Origin: Rhizobium leguminosarum
GTDB lineage: Bacteria; Pseudomonadota; Alphaproteobacteria; Rhizobiales; Rhizobiaceae
Assembly: GCF_002953715.1 (NCBI RefSeq)
Contig: NZ_CP025012.1
Span: forward strand, 2,356,001-2,420,000
DNA length: 64,000 nt
Reading direction: 5' to 3'
Shown here in pieces: positions 7,684 to 18,796 of the stretch. The translations under genes and the position numbers were made by a program. The notes below the pieces were generated by a model. That model was not told where the DNA came from and did no database searches. It worked only from the letters and a program-made list of their open reading frames with translations. The number at the start of each line of letters is the position of its first letter. Within the stretch, counting starts at the first letter, position 1.

Positions 7684-9780
7684 ACCACCTGCGTCGCCGC
7701 CGAATCTAAGAAGCGGAGCCGTTTCGCTTGCCATCGCCTTGGCGATCTCCTTGCCGAGCTGAGCCTGATCATAGGGCTTTGCCAATCTCGGAAGATCGAT
7801 ATCGGTGCCGGCAGGAAGATCGGCATAACCTGTCGCCAGCACGATCGGCAATGCCGGATAAATGTCCCGCGCGGCCTGGGCAAGCTGTGCGCCGGTCATA
7901 CCAGGCATCGAATAATCGGTTATGACAAGGTCGAAATGCTGACCGCTGCTGATCAGTTCCAGCGCCTGCGCGCCGGAGTTTGCCTCGACGACCTCGTGGC
8001 CGAGATCTTCAAGCATGTCGACCGAACTCATGGCGATCAAGGCATCGTCATCGACCAAAAGGATCTTCAGTCTGGATGCAGATTGCGGAACGGGCAGTTC
8101 CGCTTCGAACGCCCGCTCGGGGCGCCGTTCGGTCGCCGGAAGCCACAATTCAGCGGTCGTTCCGACCCCAATTTCGCTTGTCAGACGAAGTGCGCCATTG
8201 AGCTGAACGGCAAGTCCGTGGATCATCGACAAGCCTAGGCCCGTGCCCTTTCCAAGTTCCTTGGTCGAGAAAAACGGATCAACCGCCTTCTTCAGCGTCT
8301 CCGCGTCCATGCCGGTGCCGCTGTCCTCCACCGCCAACACAAGATAGGCGCCCTTGTCGAGAGTGCCATCATCGCCGGCCACCTGCTCGTCACGCAGCGA
8401 TATGGACAGCGTCCCGCCATCCGGCATCGCATCGCGGGCATTGACCGCAAGGTTGAGCAGCGCCAGTTCGAGCTGGTTCGCATCGACCAGCGCCGGCGGC
8501 AGGGTTGTCGGCAAGATGGTTTCGATGCTGATCGAGGATCCGACCGAGCGCCGCAGCAGATCTTTCATGCCGGAGACCAGCTCGGTCAGATCGACGGGTT
8601 TGACCTGCAGATCCTGCTGTCTGGCAAAAGCCAGCAGCCGCTGCGTCAGCGCCGCCCCGCGCCGGGCACCCTGAATCGCCCCGTCGACCAGACGCGTCGC
8701 CTTGGCATCTCCGGCAACATGCTTGCCGAGCAGCTCCAGGTTTCCGAGGACGACCATCAGCAGATTGTTGAAATCATGTGCGACGCCGCCGGTCAGTTGG
8801 CCGATCGCCTCCATCTTCTGCGATTGGCGAAGCTGCTCCTCGGCTCTTTCACGCTGGGCGACTTCCTCGATCAGGGTGTGGTGAGCGGCATTGACCTCTT
8901 TGGTCCGTTCCCTCACGCGCTCTTCGAGGTTTTCATTGAGCCGTCTCAGATTTTCCTCGATGGTCTTTCGGACGGTGGTATCGGAGCAGACGCCGACGAG
9001 TTTCCTCGCGGAACCATATCTGTCGGAATAAAGCTGCGCATGGACCTCGGTCCAATGCAGTGATCCATCCGGCCAGATCGTCCTGTGCTCGATCGAATAG
9101 TCGCGTCCGGTATCGATCGTCTGGCGCAGGCGTGCCAGCACAAGATCCCGGTCGTCGGGGTGGATGCTTGCGATCAGATCGTCGCGCGTCACATCATCGT
9201 CCGGCTTTCGGCCGAAGATCGCTTTGCAGGTCGCCGAAGCAGACAGGGCCATCGAGGATAGCTCCAGCTCCCACGCCCCGAGACGACCGGCGGCGAGCGC
9301 CGTCTGCAACCGGCGCTCGCCCTCGCCCAGAGCCTCCAGCCGGGCTCGCGCTTCATATTGGCGCAGGCGTCCCTTTAATGCGGTCCGGGCCACGCTGATG
9401 AAAGAAGTCGCATGGAACGGCCTTTCCAGGAAAGTGACGTTGCCAAGAACCTCGGAAAGCCTGCCAGCGGCCGGATTTCGTTCAGGCCCGCCGCCACGTG
9501 TGGTGAGCACGATGAACGGCAGGTCTGACCAGCTCGGCTGGGCCGAAACCCAGGCGGCGATCGACTTGAGATCGCTCGAGCGAACGGCCTCCTCCGTCAG
9601 GACGCCGAGCGCGACGTCATCGCTGAGCGATGACGCGAACATGGGCAGGTCGGTGGCGGCAATCGATTCCAATCCGGCCTCATCGACCAACGATCTCGCC
9701 ACCCAGGCATCGCGACCGGCGGGGGTGTAGATCAATGCTTTCGGTTTGCCTGAATTAGGAATTGCCGCTATCCCCGCCAT
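7615..9780 (-). CDS. Hybrid histidine kinase with N-terminal pseudo-receiver, PAS and C-terminal receiver
   Basis: A cytoplasmic sensor kinase of about 721 residues with no membrane segment. In order: a receiver-like fold (about 10-135) whose phospho-acceptor strand reads VLTEE instead of carrying Asp and which ends FLERPF; a PAS domain (about 155-275); a coiled coil rich in E/R (about 270-325); a HisKA helix with the phospho-His in GGVAHDFNN (about 335); an ATPase domain (N box NLAVNARDAMPDGG, G boxes DSGTGMD and GKGTGLGLS); and a true receiver with DDD and ITDYSMPGM. An in-frame start at 9813 is possible but would overlap kaiC more. The start overlaps the upstream KaiC-like gene, so they are co-translated. 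Receptor and output are unknown. Confidence 0.9.
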   Translation of the reverse strand: MAGIAAIPNSGKPKALIYTPAGRDAWVARSLVDEAGLESIAATDLPMFASSLSDDVALGVLTEEAVRSSDLKSIAAWVSAQPSWSDLPFIVLTTRGGGPERNPAAGRLSEVLGNVTFLERPFHATSFISVARTALKGRLRQYEARARLEALGEGERRLQTALAAGRLGAWELELSSMALSASATCKAIFGRKPDDDVTRDDLIASIHPDDRDLVLARLRQTIDTGRDYSIEHRTIWPDGSLHWTEVHAQLYSDRYGSARKLVGVCSDTTVRKTIEENLRRLNENLEERVRERTKEVNAAHHTLIEEVAQRERAEEQLRQSQKMEAIGQLTGGVAHDFNNLLMVVLGNLELLGKHVAGDAKATRLVDGAIQGARRGAALTQRLLAFARQQDLQVKPVDLTELVSGMKDLLRRSVGSSISIETILPTTLPPALVDANQLELALLNLAVNARDAMPDGGTLSISLRDEQVAGDDGTLDKGAYLVLAVEDSGTGMDAETLKKAVDPFFSTKELGKGTGLGLSMIHGLAVQLNGALRLTSEIGVGTTAELWLPATERRPERAFEAELPVPQSASRLKILLVDDDALIAMSSVDMLEDLGHEVVEANSGAQALELISSGQHFDLVITDYSMPGMTGAQLAQAARDIYPALPIVLATGYADLPAGTDIDLPRLAKPYDQAQLGKEIAKAMASETAPLLRFGGDAGGSKPRLSKANDVSDEIGDGACVV

Positions 9781-11266
9781 CGGTCGCGAGGAGCGGCGTT
9801 GAGGTCGTGACAAATTCGGGAACGCCGCGAAGCACGCCCTGGAACCCGACGAGAGGATCGCCGAACCTCAAGCCGGAGGCGTCGATACGATACTCGCGGA
9901 TGGTATCCTCGTGAAAGCCAGTCCTCTTCTTGATCACGGAGACTGCCCGCCGCACCTTTCCCGCAGCCTCGAAGTAACGCAGCAGAATGACAGTATCGGC
10001 GAGATAGGTGACGTCGACAGGTGCCTTCATGTCACCGACCAGCCCGTGCTGAGCAACCGTGAGGAAGGTGTTGGCGCCTTGCCTGTTCAAATATTGCAGC
10101 AGCTCATGCATATGAAGGATCAGCGAATTCTCATCCGGCATCGAGGCCTGATAACCGTTGATACTATCGATGATCACGGTTTTCGCATCCGACTTGTCGA
10201 CGCAGTTGCGCACGCGGTGGGCGAATTCGCCCGGCGACAGTTCGGCGGCATCGAGCTGTTCGATGTGGATATGACCGGCGTCCTGCATTGCTTCGAGATC
10301 TATTCCGAGCGCCTTCAGCCGCGTGAAGAGCAGGCCCAGCTCCTCGTCAAAAATGAAGGCCGCCACTTTCTCGCCGCGCGCGACCGCAGCCACCAGGAAT
10401 TGAAACGAGAACGTGCTTTTGCCAGTGCCGGCAGGACCAAGGATGAGCGTGCTGGAACCTCGCTCGAGGCCACCTCCCAGAAGAAGGTCCAGTTCCGCAA
10501 TATTGCAGGAAATCTGATCGCGGGCGTAGCTCGACCTGTGTTCGGCGGCGACGAGCCGCGGAAAGACGACAACGCCGCCGGTTTGGATGATGAAATCGTG
10601 ATAGCCGCCACGGAAGGCCTGTCCGCGATATTTTATGACCCTGAGACGTCGGCGTTCGGAGCCGTAGCTCGGCGCCATTTCTTCGAGATGGATGACGCCG
10701 TGCACAACGCTGTGCACCGTCTTGTCGAGCACCTCGGAGGTCAGATCATCGAGCAGAAGGACCGTCGCTCCTTGTCGGGCAAAATAATGTTTGAGCGCGA
10801 GGATCTGCCGGCGGTAGCGCAGCGAGCTTTGCGCGAGCAGCCTTATCTCCGACAGGCTGTCAAGAACCACGCGACGTGGCTTGATCCGCTCGAAAGCGGC
10901 AAAGATTTCCTTTGTCGTCTCTCCGAGTTCAAGATCCGACGAATAAAGCAGGCTTTGCTGCTGGTCGGCATCCAGCAGGCTTTCCGGAGGCACGACCTCG
11001 AAGACCTCGATATTGCCGTCGATCACCATGCCGTGCGATGCGGCACCGGCTCGAAGTTCGCTCTCGGTTTCCGAAAGGGTGATGTAGAGCCCCTGCTCGC
11101 CAAGCCGTGCACCTTCGATCAGAAATTGCAGCGCGATGGTCGTTTTGCCCGCTCCCGGATTTCCCTCCAGGAGAAACACGTGGCCCGGCGAAAGGCCCCC
11201 CGCCAGAACTGTATCCAAACCGGACACGCCGGTCCGAGCTTTCGTGGCAGGTGCCGCAGTATTCAT
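9755..11266 (-). CDS. KaiC-like double-domain RecA-family ATPase
   Basis: A 503-residue protein made of two KaiC domains. Domain 1 has Walker A GNPGAGKTT at residues 35-43 and VVLDSLSEIRLL near 133. Domain 2 has GPAGTGKST at 277-285, a conserved acidic pair FDEE near 307 and IIDSING near 365. Cyanobacterial KaiC is a hexameric autokinase clock ATPase; outside cyanobacteria such proteins serve in stress or signalling, often beside a histidine kinase. By eye the KaiC Ser431/Thr432 pair lines up with Thr420/Tyr421. No kaiA or kaiB is present. A good GAAGGAAACAG precedes the ATG. The hybrid kinase follows with overlapping ends, so a joint signalling unit is likely. Confidence 0.9.
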   Translation of the reverse strand: MNTAAPATKARTGVSGLDTVLAGGLSPGHVFLLEGNPGAGKTTIALQFLIEGARLGEQGLYITLSETESELRAGAASHGMVIDGNIEVFEVVPPESLLDADQQQSLLYSSDLELGETTKEIFAAFERIKPRRVVLDSLSEIRLLAQSSLRYRRQILALKHYFARQGATVLLLDDLTSEVLDKTVHSVVHGVIHLEEMAPSYGSERRRLRVIKYRGQAFRGGYHDFIIQTGGVVVFPRLVAAEHRSSYARDQISCNIAELDLLLGGGLERGSSTLILGPAGTGKSTFSFQFLVAAVARGEKVAAFIFDEELGLLFTRLKALGIDLEAMQDAGHIHIEQLDAAELSPGEFAHRVRNCVDKSDAKTVIIDSINGYQASMPDENSLILHMHELLQYLNRQGANTFLTVAQHGLVGDMKAPVDVTYLADTVILLRYFEAAGKVRRAVSVIKKRTGFHEDTIREYRIDASGLRFGDPLVGFQGVLRGVPEFVTTSTPLLATDGGDSGNS

Positions 11267-11401
11267 TCACTGTTTCCTTCGATTTCAAGTGTGAATTAGC
11301 GGCGAGTGATGGAATGTCAAATCACTGGCAGGCATGATTTCGCTTCCGACAAGAGCCGGTCACCGGTGGCTGCCTGTCCGGGCGACTCGAAACGGTGGGC
11401 G

Positions 11402-12295
<894 letters not shown>

Positions 12296-12415
12296 TTATG
12301 AAACTTTCTCATGGGTTCTTGCCGTTTATACCATCTAATCGCGACCTGGCGCACGCCCTAAATACCTTGCTACTCGAGTAGACACGTCCACCCCGACATC
12401 GAAAGGAAGACAAAG

Positions 12416-13815
<1,400 letters not shown>

Positions 13816-13872
13816 AAGCGGCGGACGGGCCATAAAGGTGACGTCTTGTCGCCAAGGCTAGAACACCAGAAG

Positions 13873-13904
13873 AGAATCGGCCGCAGTCACTTGCGGCCGA
13901 TTCT
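13873..13904. terminator. Hairpin terminator between convergent genes
   Basis: The arms AGAATCGGCCGCA and TGCGGCCGATTCT are perfect 13-base complements across a 6-base loop. The hairpin lies between the ends of the converging aldo-keto reductase and GST genes and can serve both directions. Only a short TT follows, so it is not a classical U-tract terminator. Confidence 0.65.
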
Positions 13905-13916
13905 TCATAGATTGGA

Positions 13917-14552
13917 TCATCGTCTCGGCGCCGGTGCGTTCTCCTGGAAAGCCGGTATCGCCTCCAGTCCGGCGACAATCTCCGCGATATTGGGCCAGCG
14001 GGCGAGATCGAAGCCGAGGCGCCGGGAGCTGATCGCTTGCGGGAAGAGGAAGATGTCGGCAATACCAGGCTGATCCGCAACAGCGAAAGCTCCCTGTCTG
14101 CGGCCAGCGATCATCGTCTCGACCGCGGCCATTCCTTCACCGACCCAATGACGATTCCAGGTGGTAATGGCATCGGCATCCGCCCGGAAGGTCCTGCCGA
14201 GATGCAGGCCGATCCGCGGCGGCAGCAGCGCGTGGATCTCGGCTGCGATCGCAAGCGCGATCGACCGCGCCTGCGCCCGGCCTTCCGCGGTGTCAGGCAA
14301 TAACGGCGGTTCAGGCTTTATCTCGTCGAGATATTCGACGATCGCCAGCGACTGTGTGATGAGGACGCCGCTATCCGTCAGCAAGGCCGGCACGAGCCCC
14401 TGCGGATTGACGCTGCGATATCCGGCCTGCCGGCTCTCGGCATCTTCACCGAGGATGCTGACCGGCAGCGCTTCTGCCGTCAGTCCCTTCAGGGCGAGCG
14501 CGATGCGGACGCGAGATGTCGCCGAGGAAATTTCATTCTGATAGAGCTTCAC
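13917..14552 (-). CDS. Glutathione S-transferase, zeta/maleylacetoacetate isomerase-like
   Basis: A 211-residue two-domain GST. The thioredoxin-like half opens with MKLYQNEISSATSRVRIALALKG; the SSxxSxRVRIAL run is typical of zeta-class enzymes that isomerise maleylacetoacetate in tyrosine breakdown. NPQGLVPAL and LITQSLAIVEYLDE supply the cis-Pro and glutathione contacts. The all-alpha half follows. No other homogentisate-pathway gene is nearby, so a general detoxification role is equally possible. A small secreted peptide gene and ohr lie upstream on the same strand. Confidence 0.85.
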   Translation of the reverse strand: MKLYQNEISSATSRVRIALALKGLTAEALPVSILGEDAESRQAGYRSVNPQGLVPALLTDSGVLITQSLAIVEYLDEIKPEPPLLPDTAEGRAQARSIALAIAAEIHALLPPRIGLHLGRTFRADADAITTWNRHWVGEGMAAVETMIAGRRQGAFAVADQPGIADIFLFPQAISSRRLGFDLARWPNIAEIVAGLEAIPAFQENAPAPRR

Positions 14553-14573
14553 GGTCTTTCTCCTTTGGTGAGG

Positions 14574-14756
14574 TCAGAAGAGCAGTTGCCTCGACGCCGG
14601 GATCGGCTGGAGCGGCCGCTGCTCCCCGGAAGACGAAGCTGCGGATGCCGCCGTGACGAGGCCTGCGAGCGGCGAAGGCTCCTGCGAGCTTACGTCGTAG
14701 ATGCAGGGCGCGGCGAAGACCGCCACTCCCAAAAAACAGATGATCATCAATCTCAT
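14574..14756 (-). CDS. Small secreted or membrane-anchored peptide, unknown
   Basis: A 60-residue product whose first 17 residues, MRLMIICFLGVAVFAAP, form a good signal or anchor helix. A low-complexity tail rich in S, A and P follows (GLVTAASAASSSGEQ). The start at 14756 is supported by GGAGGATTTG placed just before it. The gene lies 21 bases ahead of the GST and 99 bases behind ohr on the same strand. I do not recognise a family. Codon use is similar to the neighbours, so it is probably real but unproven. Confidence 0.5.
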   Translation of the reverse strand: MRLMIICFLGVAVFAAPCIYDVSSQEPSPLAGLVTAASAASSSGEQRPLQPIPASRQLLF

Positions 14757-14855
14757 CAAATCCTCCATCGACGAGGCCCGATCGGCCTCGTCCTGTTTGC
14801 TTTCGGCTCCCGTCCCCTGTCCGCCGCAGCCAATGGCCGGCGAGGAATCCATCCA

Positions 14856-15272
14856 TCAGGCAACGGTCAATTCGACATGGATATTGCCGCGCGTGGCCTT
14901 CGAATAGGGGCAGGTCTGGTGAGCCTCTTCAATGAGGGCTCGTGCCACATCCGCTTCGATCCCGGGCAGGCTGACCTTGAGACGGGCCTGCAGGAAATAG
15001 CCGCCATCGGCGGTTCCGAGATCAACCTCGGTGTCAACGGCAAGATCGGCTGGAAGCTTGACCTTTTGATTAGCCGCGGCGAAGCCGATCGCGCCGATGA
15101 AGCAGGCAGACCAGCCGGCGGCGAAAAGCTGTTCGGGATTGGTGCCGGCGCGGTTGCTGCCCGGAGGCGAAAGCTTGATATCCAGCTGGCCGTCGTCGCT
15201 GTGCGACGCGCCGTCGCGCCCGCCCGTCGTGTGGGTCTTGCCGGTATAGAGAACCTTGTCGATCTTTGTCAT
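14856..15272 (-). CDS. ohr: Organic hydroperoxide resistance protein (OsmC/Ohr family)
   Basis: Ohr is a thiol peroxidase that reduces organic and fatty-acid hydroperoxides with lipoyl-type dithiols. The 138-residue protein has both redox cysteines, Cys57 in GWSACFIGA and Cys121 in HQTCPYSKATRGN, and the early motif YTGKTHTTGGRDG, which separates Ohr from OsmC. The start at 15272 is fixed by GGAGTGTTCC; the frame extends upstream without coding features. No OhrR repressor gene is adjacent, so it may be controlled from elsewhere. Confidence 0.93.
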   Translation of the reverse strand: MTKIDKVLYTGKTHTTGGRDGASHSDDGQLDIKLSPPGSNRAGTNPEQLFAAGWSACFIGAIGFAAANQKVKLPADLAVDTEVDLGTADGGYFLQARLKVSLPGIEADVARALIEEAHQTCPYSKATRGNIHVELTVA

Positions 15273-15463
15273 GGAACACTCCTTGTGTTGCGTCGCTCCA
15301 GGCGACTGGCCGCGCTGCGCGGCCGGGTTGACGGAGTGTGGTTTGACCGACGGATATATCCGCCATGTTTCCGAAATCGCCCGAAATGTCACAAAACGTA
15401 GCATCCGATATCGAGGACATCTTTACATACAAACATCTCGAAATTTTGCGGTGACTGCCGACG

Positions 15464-16786
15464 TCAACGAATGGTGACTTCCGCCGCCAGACCACCGCCG
15501 GCGCGATTGTAGAGCCGGAGTGATCCGCCGATCTTGGCCGTCAGCTGCTGGGCGATCGCAAGACCGAGACCGGTGCCGCCCGTCTCCCGGTTGCGGGATT
15601 GCTCCAGCCGGAAGAAAGGCTGCATGGCGGCTTCCAGCATATCGTCCGGAATTCCCGGCCCGCGGTCCATGACTGATATGACGATATCGTTCTCGGCGCT
15701 GCGCTCGACGCTGATCTCGGCAGCACCGGCAAACTTCAGCGCATTGTCGATGAAGTTCGACAGGATACGGCGAAGAGCATGCGGCTTGGTGAAGGCAGCA
15801 CCCTGAACCAGGCCGACGACAGTGACGGCCTTTCCAGTATCCTGGTAGTCGTAGGCTATGCTGTCGATGAACGAGGCGAGATCGATGCGGGCACTCTTCT
15901 CGCCATCGCCATGCGCACTGCGTGCATAAGCAATGCCGTCCTGAACAAGGCGCTGGATCTCGCCGAGATCGTGCACCAGCTTGTCCCTCTCCGGCGAATC
16001 CTCCGCCATGTCGGCGCGCAGCCGCATGCGGGTGATCGGCGTCTGCAGGTCATGCGAGATGGCCGCCAGTATCTGGACGCGCTCTTCGAGGTAATGGGCG
16101 ATCCTCTCCCGCATCGCGTTGAACGCTCTTGCCGCATGCGCGACCTCGCTCGGCCCCGCCTCACTCATAGCCGGACCGTCCTTGTTCGGGTCAAGAGCAT
16201 CGGCGGCGGCGGCAAGCTCGCCGAGCGGCCGGATCGCCTGGCGAACCGCGAACCAGGTGCAGAGGATGAGCAGCACCATCTGGACGACAAAGACATAGGG
16301 CAGCCATGCGGCAATCGGCATGACACCCTTCGGCGTGACGTCGATCGTCAACGGGCTTCCGTCGCTGAGCGTCAGATGCGCCTGCAGCCGGTTCACATCG
16401 CCAGGAATTCGTTCGATCCGGATGGGAAAGCGGTGCTCGATGGCCTCCTCGATCTTTCCTGAGATTTCCGCCCCTTTGCTTGACATGTCAGGCACGCCGG
16501 GAAGGCCGGGCCCGAGCAGGAAACGATAGTTGCCGCGGCTCAGCCGATCGAGCAGATCGCCGCGTTCGCCTGGCGGAAGCCGATCGAGAACGGCAATCGA
16601 CGTTGCAACGTCGCTTTCCAGCGTGCCGAGCATCACGGCTTTGGCCGACATGTAGCGCTCCATATAGAGCACACTGAACGACAGCCCGTAGGCCAAGGCC
16701 AATCCGATCAGCAGGATGAGAAAGATCCGCGACCGCAACGTGCTCGGCCACGTCAGGCCCGAACGCAAGCGGATTGCCGCCTTCAT
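15464..16786 (-). CDS. EnvZ-type membrane sensor histidine kinase
   Basis: A 440-residue sensor with two membrane helices (about 20-42 and 158-180) enclosing a 115-residue periplasmic region. A HAMP linker (about 181-235), a HisKA helix with His245 in ILAAISHDLQTPITRMR and a catalytic domain with NFIDNALKF, DRGPGIPD and GTGLGLAIAQQ complete it. The ATG at 16786 overlaps the stop of the response regulator by four bases, fixing the start; a longer open frame upstream is the regulator gene read out of frame. It would phosphorylate that regulator. The stimulus is unknown. Confidence 0.93.
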   Translation of the reverse strand: MKAAIRLRSGLTWPSTLRSRIFLILLIGLALAYGLSFSVLYMERYMSAKAVMLGTLESDVATSIAVLDRLPPGERGDLLDRLSRGNYRFLLGPGLPGVPDMSSKGAEISGKIEEAIEHRFPIRIERIPGDVNRLQAHLTLSDGSPLTIDVTPKGVMPIAAWLPYVFVVQMVLLILCTWFAVRQAIRPLGELAAAADALDPNKDGPAMSEAGPSEVAHAARAFNAMRERIAHYLEERVQILAAISHDLQTPITRMRLRADMAEDSPERDKLVHDLGEIQRLVQDGIAYARSAHGDGEKSARIDLASFIDSIAYDYQDTGKAVTVVGLVQGAAFTKPHALRRILSNFIDNALKFAGAAEISVERSAENDIVISVMDRGPGIPDDMLEAAMQPFFRLEQSRNRETGGTGLGLAIAQQLTAKIGGSLRLYNRAGGGLAAEVTIR

Positions 16787-17523
16787 TGGCGCAGCTCCAA
16801 GATTTCGACCGGAACCGAAAACACATAGCCTTCGCTGCGCACCGTCTTGATGTAGGTCGGTTCGCGCGCATCGTCGCCCAGCCTCTGACGCAGGCGGCTG
16901 ACCAGGAGATCGATAGAGCGATCGAAGAGATCGGCGTCGCGGCCCTGCGTCAGGCTCAAAAGCTGGTCGCGATTGAGCACCCGCTGCGGATGGTCGATGA
17001 ACACGCGAAGCAGACGGTATTCGGCGCCGCTGAGCGCAATCGCGGTCCCCTCCTTGTCGAGAAGGTGCCGGGCCACCGTATCGAGCCGCCAGTCGCCGAA
17101 GGTCAGCAATTGTCCGGCCTCGCTGATCTGCAGGTTGGGCGGCAACATCCGCGTGCGCCGCAGCACCGCCTTGATGCGGGCGAGCAGTTCCCGTGCGGCA
17201 AAGGGCTTGGGAAGATAGTCGTCGGCGCCCATCTCCAGCCCGAGGATCCTGTCCATCTCGTCGGTGCGGGCCGTCAGCATCAGGATCGGGATCGCCTTGT
17301 GCCGGCCGGCGCGCAGTTCGCGGCACAGCACCAGCCCGTCATCGCCGGGCATCATCACATCGAGCACGATCAGGTCGACGGCATTGGCTTCGAGAAAACT
17401 GCGCATCTGGCGTCCGTCCGCGGCAACGCTCGTGCGCAGGCCGTTCTTTTGCAGGTAGCCCGAGACCAGCTCGCGGATTTCGCGATCGTCATCGACGATC
17501 AGGATGTGATCGACATGATCCAT
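16783..17523 (-). CDS. OmpR-family response regulator
   Basis: A 246-residue DNA-binding regulator. The receiver domain has the acidic pocket DDD at residues 11-13, the phospho-acceptor Asp55 in LIVLDVMMPG, Thr in LMLTART and Lys in LPKPF. The winged-helix output domain (about 140-240) ends with the typical YIKTVRSEGYVF. It is the first gene of a two-gene operon with the sensor kinase, coupled by an ATGA overlap. The target genes are not evident; the secreted hydrolase next door is one candidate. Confidence 0.95.
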   Translation of the reverse strand: MDHVDHILIVDDDREIRELVSGYLQKNGLRTSVAADGRQMRSFLEANAVDLIVLDVMMPGDDGLVLCRELRAGRHKAIPILMLTARTDEMDRILGLEMGADDYLPKPFAARELLARIKAVLRRTRMLPPNLQISEAGQLLTFGDWRLDTVARHLLDKEGTAIALSGAEYRLLRVFIDHPQRVLNRDQLLSLTQGRDADLFDRSIDLLVSRLRQRLGDDAREPTYIKTVRSEGYVFSVPVEILELRQ

Positions 17524-17635
17524 ATTTCCCTATTCCTTACCGATAGAAGCGGCCCCCGCCCTCCGCCTCGATGTCGAGGCGGTTGACGCGAGCTACGCAT
17601 ATTCCGCCGGCCGGAGCAACGAGGCTCTGCGACCT

Positions 17636-17735
17636 GCTGCACAATTCCTTAAATCGGAATCGATTTAAGGAATTGTGCAGCAATTCAAAGTGTTACAGCG
17701 TCTTATGCGCGTTTGAAAAGACGCGCGGCGCTGTA
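17636..17735. repeat. Intergenic repeat, module B copy 1
   Basis: Two hairpins side by side. The first is a perfect 21-base inverted repeat from GCTGCACAATTCC to its complement with only GAAT between the arms (17636-17681). The second is GCGCGTTTGAAAAGACGCGC with CGGCGCTGTA after it. Near-identical units occur at 32277 and 54671. It sits between the response regulator start and the end of the hydrolase gene. Confidence 0.75.
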
Positions 17736-17746
17736 ATGGCGCCGAT

Positions 17747-18796
17747 CTAGAAGCGATCGACGTCTATGACAGCTTGCGCGAAGGCCTGCGGCGCTTCCTG
17801 AGGCAGGTTGTGGCCAATGCCGCCGCCGATCGTGCGATGCTCGTATTTGCCGGAGAATTTTCCGGCATAAGCGGAAGGCTGCGGATGCGGCGCACCGTTT
17901 GCATCGCCCTCCATGGTGATGGTCGGCACCGAAATGACAGGCGTGGCGGCGAGCGTCGTCTCGTAGGCATCGTACTTGGCCTCGCCTTCGACAAGCCCCA
18001 GGCGCCAGCGATAATTGTGAATGACGATCGCAACGTGATCGGGATTGTCGAAGGCAGCGGCCGACCTGTCGAATGTCGCATCGTCGAAGTTCCACTTCGG
18101 CGATGCCGTCTGCCAGATAAGCTTTGCGAAATCATGGGTGTTGCTCTCGTATCCCTGACGACCGCGTTCGGTGGCGAAATAGAACTGGTACCACCAGGCA
18201 AGTTCGGCTTTCGGCGGAAGCGGCTTCTTGTTGGCCTCCTGGCTGCCGATCAGGTAGCCGCTCACCGATACCATCGCCTTGCAGCGCTCGGGCCAGAGCG
18301 CCGCCATGATGTTGGCGGTCCGCCCCCCCCAGTCGTAACCGGCAATCACAGCCTTCTCGATATCGAGCGCATCGAGCAGCGCGATCATATCGGCGGCGAG
18401 CGCTGACGGCTGGCCGTTGCGCGGCGTCTGGTCGTCCAGGAAGCGCGTCGTCCCGTAACCGCGCAGATAAGGCACGATCACCCTGTAACCTGCCGAGGCA
18501 AGCAGCGGCGCGACATCGACGAAACTATAGATGTCATAGGGCCAGCCATGCAGCAGCAATACGACCGGGGCATCCGCCTTTCCCGCCTCGGCATAACCGA
18601 TGTCGAGCACGCCTGCCTTGACCTGCTTCAGCGCTTCGAAGGACGTGTTGGTTCCGGGTTTTATAGCTGGCACCGATGCGGCAGTCGCAGACGACTGGGC
18701 GGCGGCCGTGCCGGCCACGCCGAATTCGACGGCCGCAAGGGCGACTGCCGTCATGCCGAAGAAACGGCGGCGGTGATGGTTGATTTGCTCTGACAT
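17747..18796 (-). CDS. Exported alpha/beta hydrolase, epoxide hydrolase-like
   Basis: A 349-residue enzyme with a twin-arginine-type signal peptide: HHRRRFFGMTAVALAA near residue 8, then a cleavage region around AAAQSS. The mature part has the oxyanion motif HGWP near 84, the nucleophile Asp in GYDWGGRTAN near 155 and a late GGIGHNLPQE carrying the catalytic His. An aspartate nucleophile points to epoxide hydrolase or haloalkane dehalogenase chemistry rather than an esterase. CAGGAGAGACCG precedes the start. It is divergent from dipZ. Confidence 0.85.
   Translation of the reverse strand: MSEQINHHRRRFFGMTAVALAAVEFGVAGTAAAQSSATAASVPAIKPGTNTSFEALKQVKAGVLDIGYAEAGKADAPVVLLLHGWPYDIYSFVDVAPLLASAGYRVIVPYLRGYGTTRFLDDQTPRNGQPSALAADMIALLDALDIEKAVIAGYDWGGRTANIMAALWPERCKAMVSVSGYLIGSQEANKKPLPPKAELAWWYQFYFATERGRQGYESNTHDFAKLIWQTASPKWNFDDATFDRSAAAFDNPDHVAIVIHNYRWRLGLVEGEAKYDAYETTLAATPVISVPTITMEGDANGAPHPQPSAYAGKFSGKYEHRTIGGGIGHNLPQEAPQAFAQAVIDVDRF

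Noticed and set aside
16787..17326. 180-residue N-terminal extension of the EnvZ-type kinase
   Set aside because: It is the response regulator gene read in another frame; the kinase start is fixed by the 4-base overlap at 16783-16786.
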